The notes below the pieces were generated by a model. The model did no database searches. It had not been told where the DNA came from and saw nothing but the letters and a program-made list of their open reading frames with translations. Made by a program: the position numbers and the translations under genes. From positions 81,070 through 145,069 of IMG/VR virus record IMGVR_UViG_3300033153_008203: a stretch of 64,000 nucleotides of DNA, one strand, 5' to 3'. The DNA is from a virus. Below, piece by piece: positions 28,405-37,758 of the stretch. Every line of letters starts with the position of its first letter. The stretch's first letter is position 1.

Positions 28405-29640
28405 TTAGAGAGTTATAGCAGTGTCTCTTGCAAGCTCACCGATGCTTCCACTTACAGAGATTTGGCTCTGAGCAGGAAGTACGATCTCATTAGGTACAAC
28501 CCTAATGTTCCTCATTACACCAATTGCCTGTCCTTCGTTAAGGATAGCCATGCCATACCTTTCACGAAGCTTGATCTTCCTGATATCAACAGAAGGATCA
28601 TTAAACTCTTCTGTAGTAATATCTTCGTCAACTACAAGCACACCAAGCTCGGTAGAATCAAACATCATAATGTTTGTAAGCTTGTTCTTTGGATCATAAT
28701 GAACGAATGGAGAAACAATTATCCTCATAGGTACATTGAAGTACGTAGGAAGAGTAGGTGCAGAGTTAATATTCTGCGGATACGCATTAAGCGGATCAGC
28801 TGATTCACCAGCAAGATTACCACCAGGCATAATGTTTTGGCCTGGGCTAACTCCAAGAGGATCAGTCCAGTTTGCTTTACCAGAAGGATTACCATTCCAA
28901 GTAGCGAAATAAGTACCGCCACCTGAAGCTAGAGCGAAAGCCCTAAGAGTAGGATCCTTGATAAACATTACCCACGTGAGTGGATGCATAAGCAGAGTGT
29001 TTGGGGTGAAACCTTGAGTTATGAGCTGGCCATAAGCATCAAAGATATCATCCATTGTGATAGAACCGTTTCCAGAACCATCAAGAGACCTACCTGATAC
29101 AGTACCGAAGATAGAGTCTGTAGGATTAAGGTTGTCGTGAGTTGTTACACCCATGCTGTTGATATAGTTAAATATCTTGACTTCCTTATGCCTTGCGAGA
29201 GCTCTACCGGCTTCCCTCAGATGCATACCAATTACGTCGAACTGGCTGTACCTGATCATTTCGTCAGTTACCTGAACTGCGAGACCGGACTTACCAACGG
29301 TAGCCGTTACAGTGGCTCCTTCCCTTGCTAACCCTCTGATTGGGTATTCTTGACCTTCTGCGATATCAGCTGCTACCATTCCGCCAACGGCAGGGAATGT
29401 GATCGTTTGACCATAAGAGTAGTTGACACGTTGAAGTAAAGAAGTACCTACCAAAAGAGGTTCAGCAGCTTCCTTAACGATATTGCTGATGACCTTAGGA
29501 AGCAGGGTAGCTGCGTTTGGAGTTGACAGAGCATCTGTCATACTTACAGTTTTACCTGCTTGATCTCCAAAAGCACAACCGTTATTCTTCCAGAGCCATT
29601 GGTAACCGCTCAGGTCTTCTATGTTGAACTTTTTTGCCAT
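28405..29640 (-). CDS. Major capsid protein, HK97 fold, 411 aa
   Basis: The sequence has HK97-type features. After a short N-terminal arm come PLLVGTSLLQRVNYSYGQTITFPAVG (N-terminal strand), AEGQEYP, VGKSGLAVQVTDEMIRYSQFDVIG (start of the spine helix), HLREAGRALARHKE, and the P-domain with GFTPNTLLMHPLTWVMF. It has an excellent Shine-Dalgarno (GGAGGAAAGTAATA-ATG) and is flanked downstream by a stabilising hairpin, consistent with very high expression. The N-terminus is short, so scaffolding is supplied separately by the protease-scaffold gene. Confidence 0.92.
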   Translation of the reverse strand: MAKKFNIEDLSGYQWLWKNNGCAFGDQAGKTVSMTDALSTPNAATLLPKVISNIVKEAAEPLLVGTSLLQRVNYSYGQTITFPAVGGMVAADIAEGQEYPIRGLAREGATVTATVGKSGLAVQVTDEMIRYSQFDVIGMHLREAGRALARHKEVKIFNYINSMGVTTHDNLNPTDSIFGTVSGRSLDGSGNGSITMDDIFDAYGQLITQGFTPNTLLMHPLTWVMFIKDPTLRAFALASGGGTYFATWNGNPSGKANWTDPLGVSPGQNIMPGGNLAGESADPLNAYPQNINSAPTLPTYFNVPMRIIVSPFVHYDPKNKLTNIMMFDSTELGVLVVDEDITTEEFNDPSVDIRKIKLRERYGMAILNEGQAIGVMRNIRVVPNEIVLPAQSQISVSGSIGELARDTAITL

Positions 29641-29667
29641 TATTACTTTCCTCCTTTTTCTATTTTA

Positions 29668-30828
29668 TTATCTGTTTATAAGGTTGATTCTAACAACTGC
29701 ATTAGCAGCACCAGAATAACTAATGTTAGCTGGGACACCGCCATTGGCAGAACCAGGCATTTGCTGCTCTACACCAAGACCTGCATAAGCTGTCCTGACT
29801 TTCTCAAGAGCATCTTTAGGGAATCTAGTATCAACAGCCAGAATTTGACCAAGACACAGAGACCATACATCAGTTCCTTCTACCCACAAAGTGAGGTTAG
29901 AGTTTGCATCAGCTTTAACAAAATCACCTGGTGAAAGAATACCATTTGCACATGCATAGTTATTTGTGCTATTAGCAGTACCAGCATAGTGGTAGTATGC
30001 GATAGTATAGTCGGTATCGCCAGGTGCACCAGTTGCATACACAGAGCATATGCCAGTGTCGTAATCCATGAAGTAGTCGCCAGATGATATAATGTCATCA
30101 ATGGTAGCAACCTCATTTACAAACCTTGTTGCAACATCAGCAGGAGCACCAACGCCTTCAGCGAAGACAAATGGGGTCCTAGTTGTATTCTTGGCAACCG
30201 GAAGATTGTCAATAGCAATAAAACTATAAACATTCTTTGAACCGTACTGAGAAGCATTATCAAGTGCCTCAGCAGTTTGAGCTGCAGGAACATAAGGAAG
30301 TTCAACATAGAAGTCACAAAGGACTGCTACTTGATGCTGAAGATTATGATTATGTTTCCTGTATTGAGATGGATTAAAACCATCACCACCGGCCCACTGC
30401 CAGTAGTTGTAAGGTGCAAATCCGATAGGTGCAGAAACCTGACCAACCTCAGTGTCACCCATATCAAGACCTCTACCCATGAAGTCAGAAACGGTAGATA
30501 CTGCGAAAGTAGCAGCTGCTGCTAAAGCAGTACCAGTTCTAACATCAATTGTGCCTGCTGCAACATCGTCATCTGTGTATACAATGTTGTTTGTTTCTGT
30601 CCTGTATTGTGCAGGAACTACATTGCCATCAGCATCGAGAGCAACTGCTTTACCTGCTGATACAACGAACCACTCTTCGTAGTACTTATCAAACCTTAGA
30701 ACAGGAAGCCAAGCCGCTGGCTTAAGCTCTTCTGCTGGACGGATACCTTCAGATATCTCGAAATCAGGTGTAATAGAACCTACGTGATCCCACTGCTTGT
30801 GGTTTCCTACGTATTGATTAAGTGCCAT
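29668..30828 (-). CDS. Abundant head protein (decoration/capsid-associated), 386 aa
   Basis: The family is not recognised. It is a beta-rich protein encoded between the protease-scaffold and the major capsid gene, with a strong Shine-Dalgarno and 27 bp before the capsid gene. It contains SGDYFMDYDTGICSVYATGAPGDTDYTIAYYHY, a small beta motif that also appears in the baseplate-region protein at 18-902, and His-rich KHNHNLQHQ. Codon use resembles that of the capsid gene. Likely a decoration or second shell protein; it has no HK97 spine helix pattern. Confidence 0.65.
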   Translation of the reverse strand: MALNQYVGNHKQWDHVGSITPDFEISEGIRPAEELKPAAWLPVLRFDKYYEEWFVVSAGKAVALDADGNVVPAQYRTETNNIVYTDDDVAAGTIDVRTGTALAAAATFAVSTVSDFMGRGLDMGDTEVGQVSAPIGFAPYNYWQWAGGDGFNPSQYRKHNHNLQHQVAVLCDFYVELPYVPAAQTAEALDNASQYGSKNVYSFIAIDNLPVAKNTTRTPFVFAEGVGAPADVATRFVNEVATIDDIISSGDYFMDYDTGICSVYATGAPGDTDYTIAYYHYAGTANSTNNYACANGILSPGDFVKADANSNLTLWVEGTDVWSLCLGQILAVDTRFPKDALEKVRTAYAGLGVEQQMPGSANGGVPANISYSGAANAVVRINLINR

Positions 30829-30852
30829 TATTTTTTTTCCTCCTTTAAATGT

Positions 30853-33045
30853 TTACTTGTTAAGTGCGTCTAAGCTAGCTGGTATTAGCTTCTTAGTTCT
30901 GCACTCATCTAAATATTTAGTAGCAGCTACTCCACCTTTTGCAAAAAGAATTGCGGTATAAGTATCTCCTACTGTTTTGATTGTTTCTGCATCATAGCTA
31001 TCTTCGCCAGCTTGCAGAGACGGATCTCCTACTGTGCCTTCTGGGTTATTTGATGTTCCGTCATTAACCTTTTTAGCAATTTTAGAGAAATCTACTCCAT
31101 CTGTTATACTATTAAACTGATCAGATAACTCAGAAGCTGTTTTTTTCTTTAAGTCTTCAACTTTTATTTCCTCTTCCCCTTTTAGTGCAGCAACATCAGA
31201 GATTACCTGAGACATTGACGTACTATAAGTGTCTAGAAGATCAGCATAGAGACAGTTAACTTCCTCTGTGTCCTTAAAGGCTTCTTTAAGCTCATTCCTT
31301 ACTGCTGAAAGTTGATCGCTTGACTTAATAACTTTGTCCTCAAGCTCAGCAATAGATGTCTCACTTGCATCACAGCTCAAGCAATCGTCTACAAGCTCCC
31401 TCTCTTTCATTGCAACTAGAACTTTGTCGCTAAGAGCTTTGAGCTCTTCGTCAGACATATCAGCTATATCTGCAGCCTTTGTTGCTACTGGTTGCTTTTG
31501 ATCACAAGCATAGACCTTCTCTTTCTTGTCTAGAGTCTTGTTGATTGCTTCTTTCAACTCATCAGACATGGTAGAGTCTGCGACATACTTTTTAGCTGCT
31601 CTGACATAGTCAAGATTAGGAACAGGAATGAATCCTTTAATTCCTTCTACCTTCTTATCAGCAGGCACGCAAAAAGACATCTTAGGCAAAGTCTTTCTTT
31701 TTTCTGGTGAGATTTTAGAATCACCAAGCTCAAGCTCGTCCATCACTTCTTCTACAGCATTGAATACTACAACTGGATCTAGAACCTGAATATCATCAAC
31801 TGCATCGTTGGTGTCGTCTTCAGTGCTCTTGAACTTGCTTTCGATATCCTCTATTAGACCAAGTCTAGAATCCTTCTCTTCGTCTTTGAGTTTAGCGAGA
31901 GCTTCTTCGTCAGCATCAACAACACTTGTGATGAAGTCAACTAGTGCAACAACAGCAGCATCAAAATCCTCTTCTGTTGTATCACCAAGTTTTTCGTCTC
32001 CTATAACTGATAGCTGAGTAGTAGCAGCAAATTCAACGTACTCTTTGTTGATGCCTTCATTGGCAGCAACTATACGCTCAACACTTGCAATAACTATACT
32101 TTCGATATCAGCCTTAGAAGAGTCTTTAACTAACTTCTTCTCCATCGGCTTTGTTTCCTCCTTTTTATTGTCTTTTATTTTGAATGCGGCCTGCACCGTT
32201 TCATCCAAAACGTTAAATTTCTTATCATCTTTTTCAAGATACATATCGAGTATAATCGGCTTAACCGAACTCTTATGATCTTCACAGGCAACAGATTGTG
32301 TATGCATTGTATTACCGTCTGCACTAGAGATCTCTATTACTTTTGCATGAGGATCTGCTGGTGTAGATACAAATGATACTTCGTCATAAAACAGGTTTCC
32401 CGCGATTATAAAGGCTTGCTTGCCATCATACTCGTGTCCTGGGACATGATCGCACATTTCTCCACTATCTGTCCAATCTGTCTTACAAATAGAACAAACA
32501 GCAGCATCAGTTTCTGCTCCAATTGAAACAGTTAAATACCTGTTGTCTAATATTTTTTCTTTAGCTTCGCTATCAGTAATTGCAGCTATAATTTCTATGT
32601 ATCCTACACCTTCATATGATGGGTCATCAAGTAATCCATCACTGATAAGCCTATCAATAAGAGCAACTTTTGTCTCAAATTGAACATGTGGATCCATGAA
32701 GTCTTTTAGGTAGCTGTCTTTTTTAGCTAAACCTGTAGATGTATCCATGTATGCTGCGTGCTTGATTCTTCCTACTGGGTCTCCATCATGAGAATTATGA
32801 TGAAGTAAAACTGGTTTTCCGTAATTCTGAACAAAAGATAGTGCGCCTGTTCTCATCTTATCTGGCATATAGAAGCCATTGTTTCTAGTTATAATTCCAG
32901 CATGTGTTGCTGCAATCTTTACCATTAATGGAGCGCTATTTGCAGTATAGATCGAGTCTACGAAAAACTGTTTGTTTGCCGCAGGAACGTCTACTGGTGT
33001 TATAGTGAGCGAATCACTAAGTTTTACTTTAAATTTTTTGCTCAT
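30853..33045 (-). CDS. Prohead protease fused to scaffold, 730 aa
   Basis: Residues 1-240 look like a HK97/S78-type prohead protease: KPVLLHHNSHDGDPVGRI (His82-86, catalytic His candidates), YLTVSIGAETD (Ser174 candidate) and NLFYDEVSFVSTPADPHA. A Cys/His cluster C184-x2-C187, C198, H204 inside the protease suggests a zinc knuckle. Residues ~300-730 are acidic, helical and repetitive, as in scaffolding/core proteins. An internal ATG (codon 301, position 32145) is preceded by AGGAGG, so a free scaffold of 430 aa may be made from the same frame. Strong context: portal upstream, capsid downstream. Confidence 0.85.
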   Translation of the reverse strand: MSKKFKVKLSDSLTITPVDVPAANKQFFVDSIYTANSAPLMVKIAATHAGIITRNNGFYMPDKMRTGALSFVQNYGKPVLLHHNSHDGDPVGRIKHAAYMDTSTGLAKKDSYLKDFMDPHVQFETKVALIDRLISDGLLDDPSYEGVGYIEIIAAITDSEAKEKILDNRYLTVSIGAETDAAVCSICKTDWTDSGEMCDHVPGHEYDGKQAFIIAGNLFYDEVSFVSTPADPHAKVIEISSADGNTMHTQSVACEDHKSSVKPIILDMYLEKDDKKFNVLDETVQAAFKIKDNKKEETKPMEKKLVKDSSKADIESIVIASVERIVAANEGINKEYVEFAATTQLSVIGDEKLGDTTEEDFDAAVVALVDFITSVVDADEEALAKLKDEEKDSRLGLIEDIESKFKSTEDDTNDAVDDIQVLDPVVVFNAVEEVMDELELGDSKISPEKRKTLPKMSFCVPADKKVEGIKGFIPVPNLDYVRAAKKYVADSTMSDELKEAINKTLDKKEKVYACDQKQPVATKAADIADMSDEELKALSDKVLVAMKERELVDDCLSCDASETSIAELEDKVIKSSDQLSAVRNELKEAFKDTEEVNCLYADLLDTYSTSMSQVISDVAALKGEEEIKVEDLKKKTASELSDQFNSITDGVDFSKIAKKVNDGTSNNPEGTVGDPSLQAGEDSYDAETIKTVGDTYTAILFAKGGVAATKYLDECRTKKLIPASLDALNK
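32143..32162 (-). promoter_or_regulatory. Internal Shine-Dalgarno and start for a nested scaffold
   Basis: Within the protease-scaffold gene, AAAAAGGAGG (SD core 32157-32162) stands 11 nt before an in-frame ATG (32145) that begins MEKKLVKDSSKADIES, exactly at the boundary between the protease and the acidic helical part. This matches the lambda C/Nu3 type of nested scaffold expression. Confidence 0.55.
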
Positions 33046-33124
33046 ATTTTCTCCTATAATAAGGCAACAGTTCAGCCTTCATATGTAATATAAACCATCA
33101 ACAGTGTAAAAATGCTAAAAAAAA

Positions 33125-35161
33125 TTAAACTATATCACATTGACAGTTGTCATGTGCAATTGGCATATCGTCTAATCTTATGTTCGCCAACTGAATCTTG
33201 TTATCATCTTGCCTTTGACAGTCCTCGCAAGCTCCATTCTCAACTTGTACGCTAACTGTGTCCTGCCCGTTATTTCTGAGCCCTATTGCTTTGCCATACA
33301 GAAACGCCCTTCTTTGCTCTGTTCTCAATATAAAATCAAACCTGAACGCCAAAGACTTATACATCTTCTGAACGCTCTCTAAAGTATTGTCTTGCGCTTC
33401 AAAGCCTCTTACAATTTTCTTAACTGTGTTTATTATATTACGGACTCTATAGTTTGCAAACCCCTCTATTTGCTTATAACCAGATGACATTTCTACTTCG
33501 TATGGTTTTGTAATTGACTTTATACCTAATCTCATACTCTTGCCCATGAGACCTTGTAGCCTATCTACCATTCTTGTTTCTATCATACTGAGTAACTGTA
33601 TTGCCCAGTCGATAGAGAATGTACCGGTAAGCTCTGATTGCTCTAAATCAGATATCAAGTCTTTAAACTCTTCTCTAAGCACACCATCACTCATAGCTAG
33701 TTTTGGAATAAATGAGCTCTTTTTCTTTTCTGGTCCACTCTTTGTTCCATGCTGATTGGATGGCTGCTGTTTAGCTTTTGCAGCATTACTTGCACCATTT
33801 GACTGTCCAAGAGACATATCTGATTCATACTTGATCATGGGCTTAGCTACTATCTCAAGATACATTCCTTCTCTTTCTGAATCAGCTATAGACTCTCTAC
33901 CTATTGCATTTCTAAGCTCTGTTTCACTAATTGTATGACCTTGATATTGAAGCATGTTATGATTTTCACGTTTTATTTTTGAATCTATATCTATCTCATT
34001 AAACGCAAGATACACTTTGTTCTTTTCGTCAAGAGTGTCGAAATTAAAGTCCCCTTCAAGAAGAAGCTCTCTCAACATCGTTGTATTAAAAAAAGTTACA
34101 ATAGTCTGCTGAAAGTCTTTTACCTCATCAATCATTGCTCCAGACATTGTCTCTGCTGTACTTCTATTGCTTGTGCCTCCTTCTCCAAGATCTACTGAGC
34201 TAATACCAAGTCCAGCTATTACTCTTTTCTTAAAGTGCTCAATATAACCTTCTGCTTTAATAGCTCTTGACTCAGCTCCAATAGCAGTTATCTCATGTCT
34301 ATAAGATGTAACTATGCTGCCTTCTGATGGCATCATCTCAATCTCATCTCTAACGAGATCTACTTCTTTTTCACCGTCATTGTATGTTCTGTCTGGCTGT
34401 TCTTTCGTACCAACCTTATGATGAAACAGTGGAAATAGATGTTGATAAATTAAAAGCTCTATATTTTGCTCAATCCTTCTTAAAGCTCTTATGTCATCTA
34501 TAACAGGTATAATGGTAGGTTTTCCAGTATTGAAACCTGGCCTTCTGTCATAATAGAAGTGGACCACATCTTCTGGATTGTATTCCTTAGTTCTACCATC
34601 AGGCATACTCTGACGATACTTTTCTATTTTACCAGTCTCTTTGTTTATTTTTACCTCTACTGTTTCTGCAGGTAATATGAAATACCCTGCTACTGGCTTT
34701 AGAGTTCTTCCGTTTGCATCTCTTCTAACCTTTCCTCCAGATGCCTTTTCATTTCTTGCCTTTAATAGAAACGCATTTGAAAGCCTAATTAGGTCTGACC
34801 CTATGCTTCTCATTAATGTCTGTGTAGGGACTCCTGATACATCTTGTATCTGAGCTAAACGCTTCTTTATATATTGAACCGTTTTCTTGTTAGGGCCTAC
34901 AAAGTCATATCCTTCTTTGAACATTAAGCCAGTCTTCTTCTTAAATGCCTGACGCACCATGTTCTCTACATCTTCTATTCTACCTATTTCTGATAGATCG
35001 TATTCTGCAGGAACAAAAGAATCTCGCCCAAAACCGAATGTATATCCGAGTACAGGCGAATTGACTGGCTTCATTACTTTAACAGATGGTCTTACTGCGT
35101 CGCCTTGTTCTACAAGAACCTTAACAATAACCTTATCTTTTTTCTTATTATTACTATGCAT
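33125..35161 (-). CDS. Portal protein with C-terminal MuF-like head morphogenesis domain, 678 aa
   Basis: Residues ~40-470 follow the portal pattern: VRQAFKKKTGLMFKEGYDFVG, SDLIRLSNAFLLKARN, DVVHFYYDRRPGF, a long helix near QNIELLIYQHLFPLFHHKVG, and VIAGLGISSVDLGEGGTSNRSTAE, typical of the stem/crown helix region. The C-terminal ~200 residues match the MuF/SPP1 gp7 type, with LRTEQRRAFLYGKAIGLRNNGQ, CEDCQ and the terminal HDNCQCD. Portal and MuF are usually separate adjacent genes, so this is a fusion. The gene overlaps its upstream neighbour by 8 bp. Confidence 0.87.
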   Translation of the reverse strand: MHSNNKKKDKVIVKVLVEQGDAVRPSVKVMKPVNSPVLGYTFGFGRDSFVPAEYDLSEIGRIEDVENMVRQAFKKKTGLMFKEGYDFVGPNKKTVQYIKKRLAQIQDVSGVPTQTLMRSIGSDLIRLSNAFLLKARNEKASGGKVRRDANGRTLKPVAGYFILPAETVEVKINKETGKIEKYRQSMPDGRTKEYNPEDVVHFYYDRRPGFNTGKPTIIPVIDDIRALRRIEQNIELLIYQHLFPLFHHKVGTKEQPDRTYNDGEKEVDLVRDEIEMMPSEGSIVTSYRHEITAIGAESRAIKAEGYIEHFKKRVIAGLGISSVDLGEGGTSNRSTAETMSGAMIDEVKDFQQTIVTFFNTTMLRELLLEGDFNFDTLDEKNKVYLAFNEIDIDSKIKRENHNMLQYQGHTISETELRNAIGRESIADSEREGMYLEIVAKPMIKYESDMSLGQSNGASNAAKAKQQPSNQHGTKSGPEKKKSSFIPKLAMSDGVLREEFKDLISDLEQSELTGTFSIDWAIQLLSMIETRMVDRLQGLMGKSMRLGIKSITKPYEVEMSSGYKQIEGFANYRVRNIINTVKKIVRGFEAQDNTLESVQKMYKSLAFRFDFILRTEQRRAFLYGKAIGLRNNGQDTVSVQVENGACEDCQRQDDNKIQLANIRLDDMPIAHDNCQCDIV

Positions 35162-36614
35162 TCGTTAGCTCACTAATCCATTTTTGTACTTTCTCAGAAC
35201 TCGCACCTTCTGCACCATATAAACAGTCCTCGAATCTAATTGTGACTTGATCACCTATTGACGATATGTCTGTACCAGCTTCTAATGCACTCTTTGCTGC
35301 ATCTGAAACTTCATCAGACGCCTGTATGCTTGTTTGTATTTCTACTATGTTTTCTATGATATTTCCTATCGGCCCAATATCGCCATCTGATACAATGACT
35401 CCATCGTCTCCTACTGATATCTTTAACTTTGTAGAAGGAGATATATAAGTATTAACAAAAACACTTAGCTCTTCAGCTGAAAAGTTTTTTCCATCACAAA
35501 TATTACCAAGAGACTTAAACTGAATTAGCGCACTTATCAATCCAAGAACTCTTGTTATTCTAAGCTTAGCAGCAGAAAACTGTGCACTCTCGTAACTCTT
35601 ATTAAACCAGTCTCCAAAAAAAGCGTTTATTTGCTGATCAAGCATATCAACCTTTTCTTCAAGAAAGTCTTTGCCTTCTGCAACAACTTCAGATATCCAT
35701 ATGGACGCTTCAGTTGTGACTTCAGAGAGTTCTCTTACTTCTAGCGTAGTCTGCTTGATATTTAACTTCTGTGCTTGATACCGCATAGAATCTATTACAC
35801 ACTCTATCACACCTAACACTAGCTGAGCATACTGATCAAACAGCCCTCTTAAGTCTATTAGTATAGGCTGAAATAATGCGTTAACCAATCCCATCATTAT
35901 TGATGTTACATCTCCAATTTTAACAGTGTATTTTGTTAATAGAAAAGTTAGCAAAGACAATATTCTAACAAGATCTGGCACACACATAAAGTTAAGCGAA
36001 TTCACTAATGAGCATATGTCGTCTAACACATCTTTGTTCGCAGTAAAGCTTAGCATGTTTTTCAGGTAATTTATTCTATTGACTATATCAGACTCTATCT
36101 GATCTTTAAAGTTGCCAGATATATTTACTTCAAATCCTGCCGTAACTCTACCATCACATGGAATACAGTCTGCGAGCAAAGTCTTTAACGCATCACCAAG
36201 ATTGTTCTGTCCTGCCATAGTAAGAATTGTGTTTTTGATTTCTGCACCAAGAACGCTCCCATGAATGTCGCTTTTTGCTGTAGAAAATGAAGCGATATGA
36301 TCTAGCCTATCTCCTATGGTCTTTCCAGCTCTACCAACTTCTGAGTCTATTGATGTTGTTACAGCATCTGCAGCATCGCTTATCTGTTCTCCAACTTGTG
36401 AAATTGCATCTTCTACACTGGTCTCAGACGCTTGCAATGCAGCATAACCTTTAACTGTATCTTCGAATCTTACTGCCTGAGTAAGCTGATCCCTTATGTT
36501 TCTAGCCATAGGGATATAGACGCTCTTCTCTTCTGTAGAAGATATTGCCCCTTTCTCATAAGCATCAGATATAGTCTGCAGAAGCTGCAATTTTTGTGCT
36601 TGCGCTAATCTCAT
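35154..36614 (-). CDS. Helical head-region protein of unknown family, 486 aa
   Basis: Not recognised. It is predominantly helical and acidic with a more hydrophobic centre (LTFLLTKYTVKIGDVTSIMMGLVNALFQPILIDLRGLF, about residues 225-265) and a few cysteines (DCIPCDG). It is tightly coupled to the portal gene (8-bp overlap) and to the upstream Cys-containing protein (one-base overlap). It may be an internal head or portal-vertex protein. No enzymatic motif is visible. Confidence 0.6.
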   Translation of the reverse strand: MRLAQAQKLQLLQTISDAYEKGAISSTEEKSVYIPMARNIRDQLTQAVRFEDTVKGYAALQASETSVEDAISQVGEQISDAADAVTTSIDSEVGRAGKTIGDRLDHIASFSTAKSDIHGSVLGAEIKNTILTMAGQNNLGDALKTLLADCIPCDGRVTAGFEVNISGNFKDQIESDIVNRINYLKNMLSFTANKDVLDDICSLVNSLNFMCVPDLVRILSLLTFLLTKYTVKIGDVTSIMMGLVNALFQPILIDLRGLFDQYAQLVLGVIECVIDSMRYQAQKLNIKQTTLEVRELSEVTTEASIWISEVVAEGKDFLEEKVDMLDQQINAFFGDWFNKSYESAQFSAAKLRITRVLGLISALIQFKSLGNICDGKNFSAEELSVFVNTYISPSTKLKISVGDDGVIVSDGDIGPIGNIIENIVEIQTSIQASDEVSDAAKSALEAGTDISSIGDQVTIRFEDCLYGAEGASSEKVQKWISELTNA

Positions 36615-36925
36615 TATTTTATTTTTGCTTTAGCGGTAGTTTTTGCAACTTTAAATTCTGCGTTAAAGGCAACATCAGATGCAGCAGTCTCAGCAAGCTT
36701 TGTGATCGAGTCTGGTGACTGAATCTCTGACTCTGTTCCAGCACTAATTACCTTTCCGGATCCAGTACCAACAAATGTTAACGCACCGTGACATATTGTG
36801 CAGTCTCCTCTGTGTCTAAAATCTTCTAGTATTCTGCTATACAGCTTAGTGTAAAGCTCGTCAACTAGCATATCCATAAACTGTCCATCATCAATATCTT
36901 TGTCAAGGTATTCCAGTAATGCCAT
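36614..36925 (-). CDS. Small Cys-containing protein of the head module, 103 aa
   Basis: Not recognised. The N-terminal half is helical and acidic, followed by GDCTICHGALTFVGTG, a CxxCH motif, and a basic Ala/Lys-rich C-terminus (KTTAKAKIK). The CxxCH could bind metal; a cytochrome role is very unlikely in a phage head operon. Overlaps the following gene by one base. Confidence 0.55.
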   Translation of the reverse strand: MALLEYLDKDIDDGQFMDMLVDELYTKLYSRILEDFRHRGDCTICHGALTFVGTGSGKVISAGTESEIQSPDSITKLAETAASDVAFNAEFKVAKTTAKAKIK

Positions 36926-36932
36926 TATTCAC

Positions 36933-37313
36933 CTATTGAGTAAAAATTTCATCGCCAATTTCACTGTTGGCTTTAATTTGCTCTTCTATGACTTCTTTAT
37001 ACATATCGTATGTGATTTCGCTTGTAGTTACACCAAATACCTTTCTTATTGCTGATGCAAGATCTGGCCTTTCTACTGGATCAAACTTGTATGCATATCC
37101 GCTGCATTTATTATCTATTACAGTAGTCATCTTTTTAGTGACATCTATTATAGATTTATACTTATCAAGATACAGACTTACGTTGCCAGCTACTTCCTTC
37201 TCTTCTTTTTCTTTTAGCTTCGGATCAACCTGAATCACATCTGGAGAATCATAAACTATATCACTATGCTCAGAAAGAACCTTTCTGTCTTTTTTAGATA
37301 TATCTTCTGGCAT
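36933..37313 (-). CDS. Conserved-looking head-module protein, 126 aa
   Basis: Not recognised. A small charged, mainly helical protein (LKEKEEKEVAGNVSLYLDKYKSI) with no Cys motif except one cysteine (NKCSGYAYKF). It is encoded between a beta-rich 147-aa protein and the Cys-containing protein, with gaps under 10 bp. Possible connector or packaging accessory; no stronger statement is possible. Confidence 0.55.
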   Translation of the reverse strand: MPEDISKKDRKVLSEHSDIVYDSPDVIQVDPKLKEKEEKEVAGNVSLYLDKYKSIIDVTKKMTTVIDNKCSGYAYKFDPVERPDLASAIRKVFGVTTSEITYDMYKEVIEEQIKANSEIGDEIFTQ

Positions 37314-37314
37314 C

Positions 37315-37758
37315 TTATATAGTGTTCTCTGTATAACTAAGTCTTAATGATACGTCAAGCTTTAGCCCTACATGTATTCCTCTTGGTGATGTTATTCTAT
37401 ACCAAAATGGTTCGCTTCCTATGCCACTTAATTCATTTGGATCATCTGGAATTGAAACAGATGCTCCCGCCGTTATTGTAGCCCATTCAGCATCTGATGG
37501 CTGAAGATTTCCAAGACTAATCTTAATACTCCATCCAGACTGAATCCCCTCTATATCATTAGGATACTCTGTGTCAGCAAAATCAATTACAACATCAGTG
37601 TATTCTTTTGCAGCATCATCGTTTCTTACATATAAAAGAACATCTCTAGATTGCTCTACACGTCCATCATGAACTGTTGTAATTGGATTTGTCTGGTCGC
37701 CGTTAGATGAGTAAGCAGTCCATTCTCCACCATCTAAATCTACTACTTGAATTCCCAT
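37315..37758 (-). CDS. Beta-rich head-module protein, 147 aa
   Basis: Not recognised. The sequence is beta-rich with an Ig/jelly-roll feel: DVLLYVRNDDAAKEYTDVVIDFAD, WSIKISLGNLQPSDAEWATI and FWYRITSPRGIHVGLKLDVSLRLSY. Such domains are common in phage decoration or connector proteins. Its start overlaps the terminase stop by one base, so the two are co-translated. Confidence 0.58.
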   Translation of the reverse strand: MGIQVVDLDGGEWTAYSSNGDQTNPITTVHDGRVEQSRDVLLYVRNDDAAKEYTDVVIDFADTEYPNDIEGIQSGWSIKISLGNLQPSDAEWATITAGASVSIPDDPNELSGIGSEPFWYRITSPRGIHVGLKLDVSLRLSYTENTI

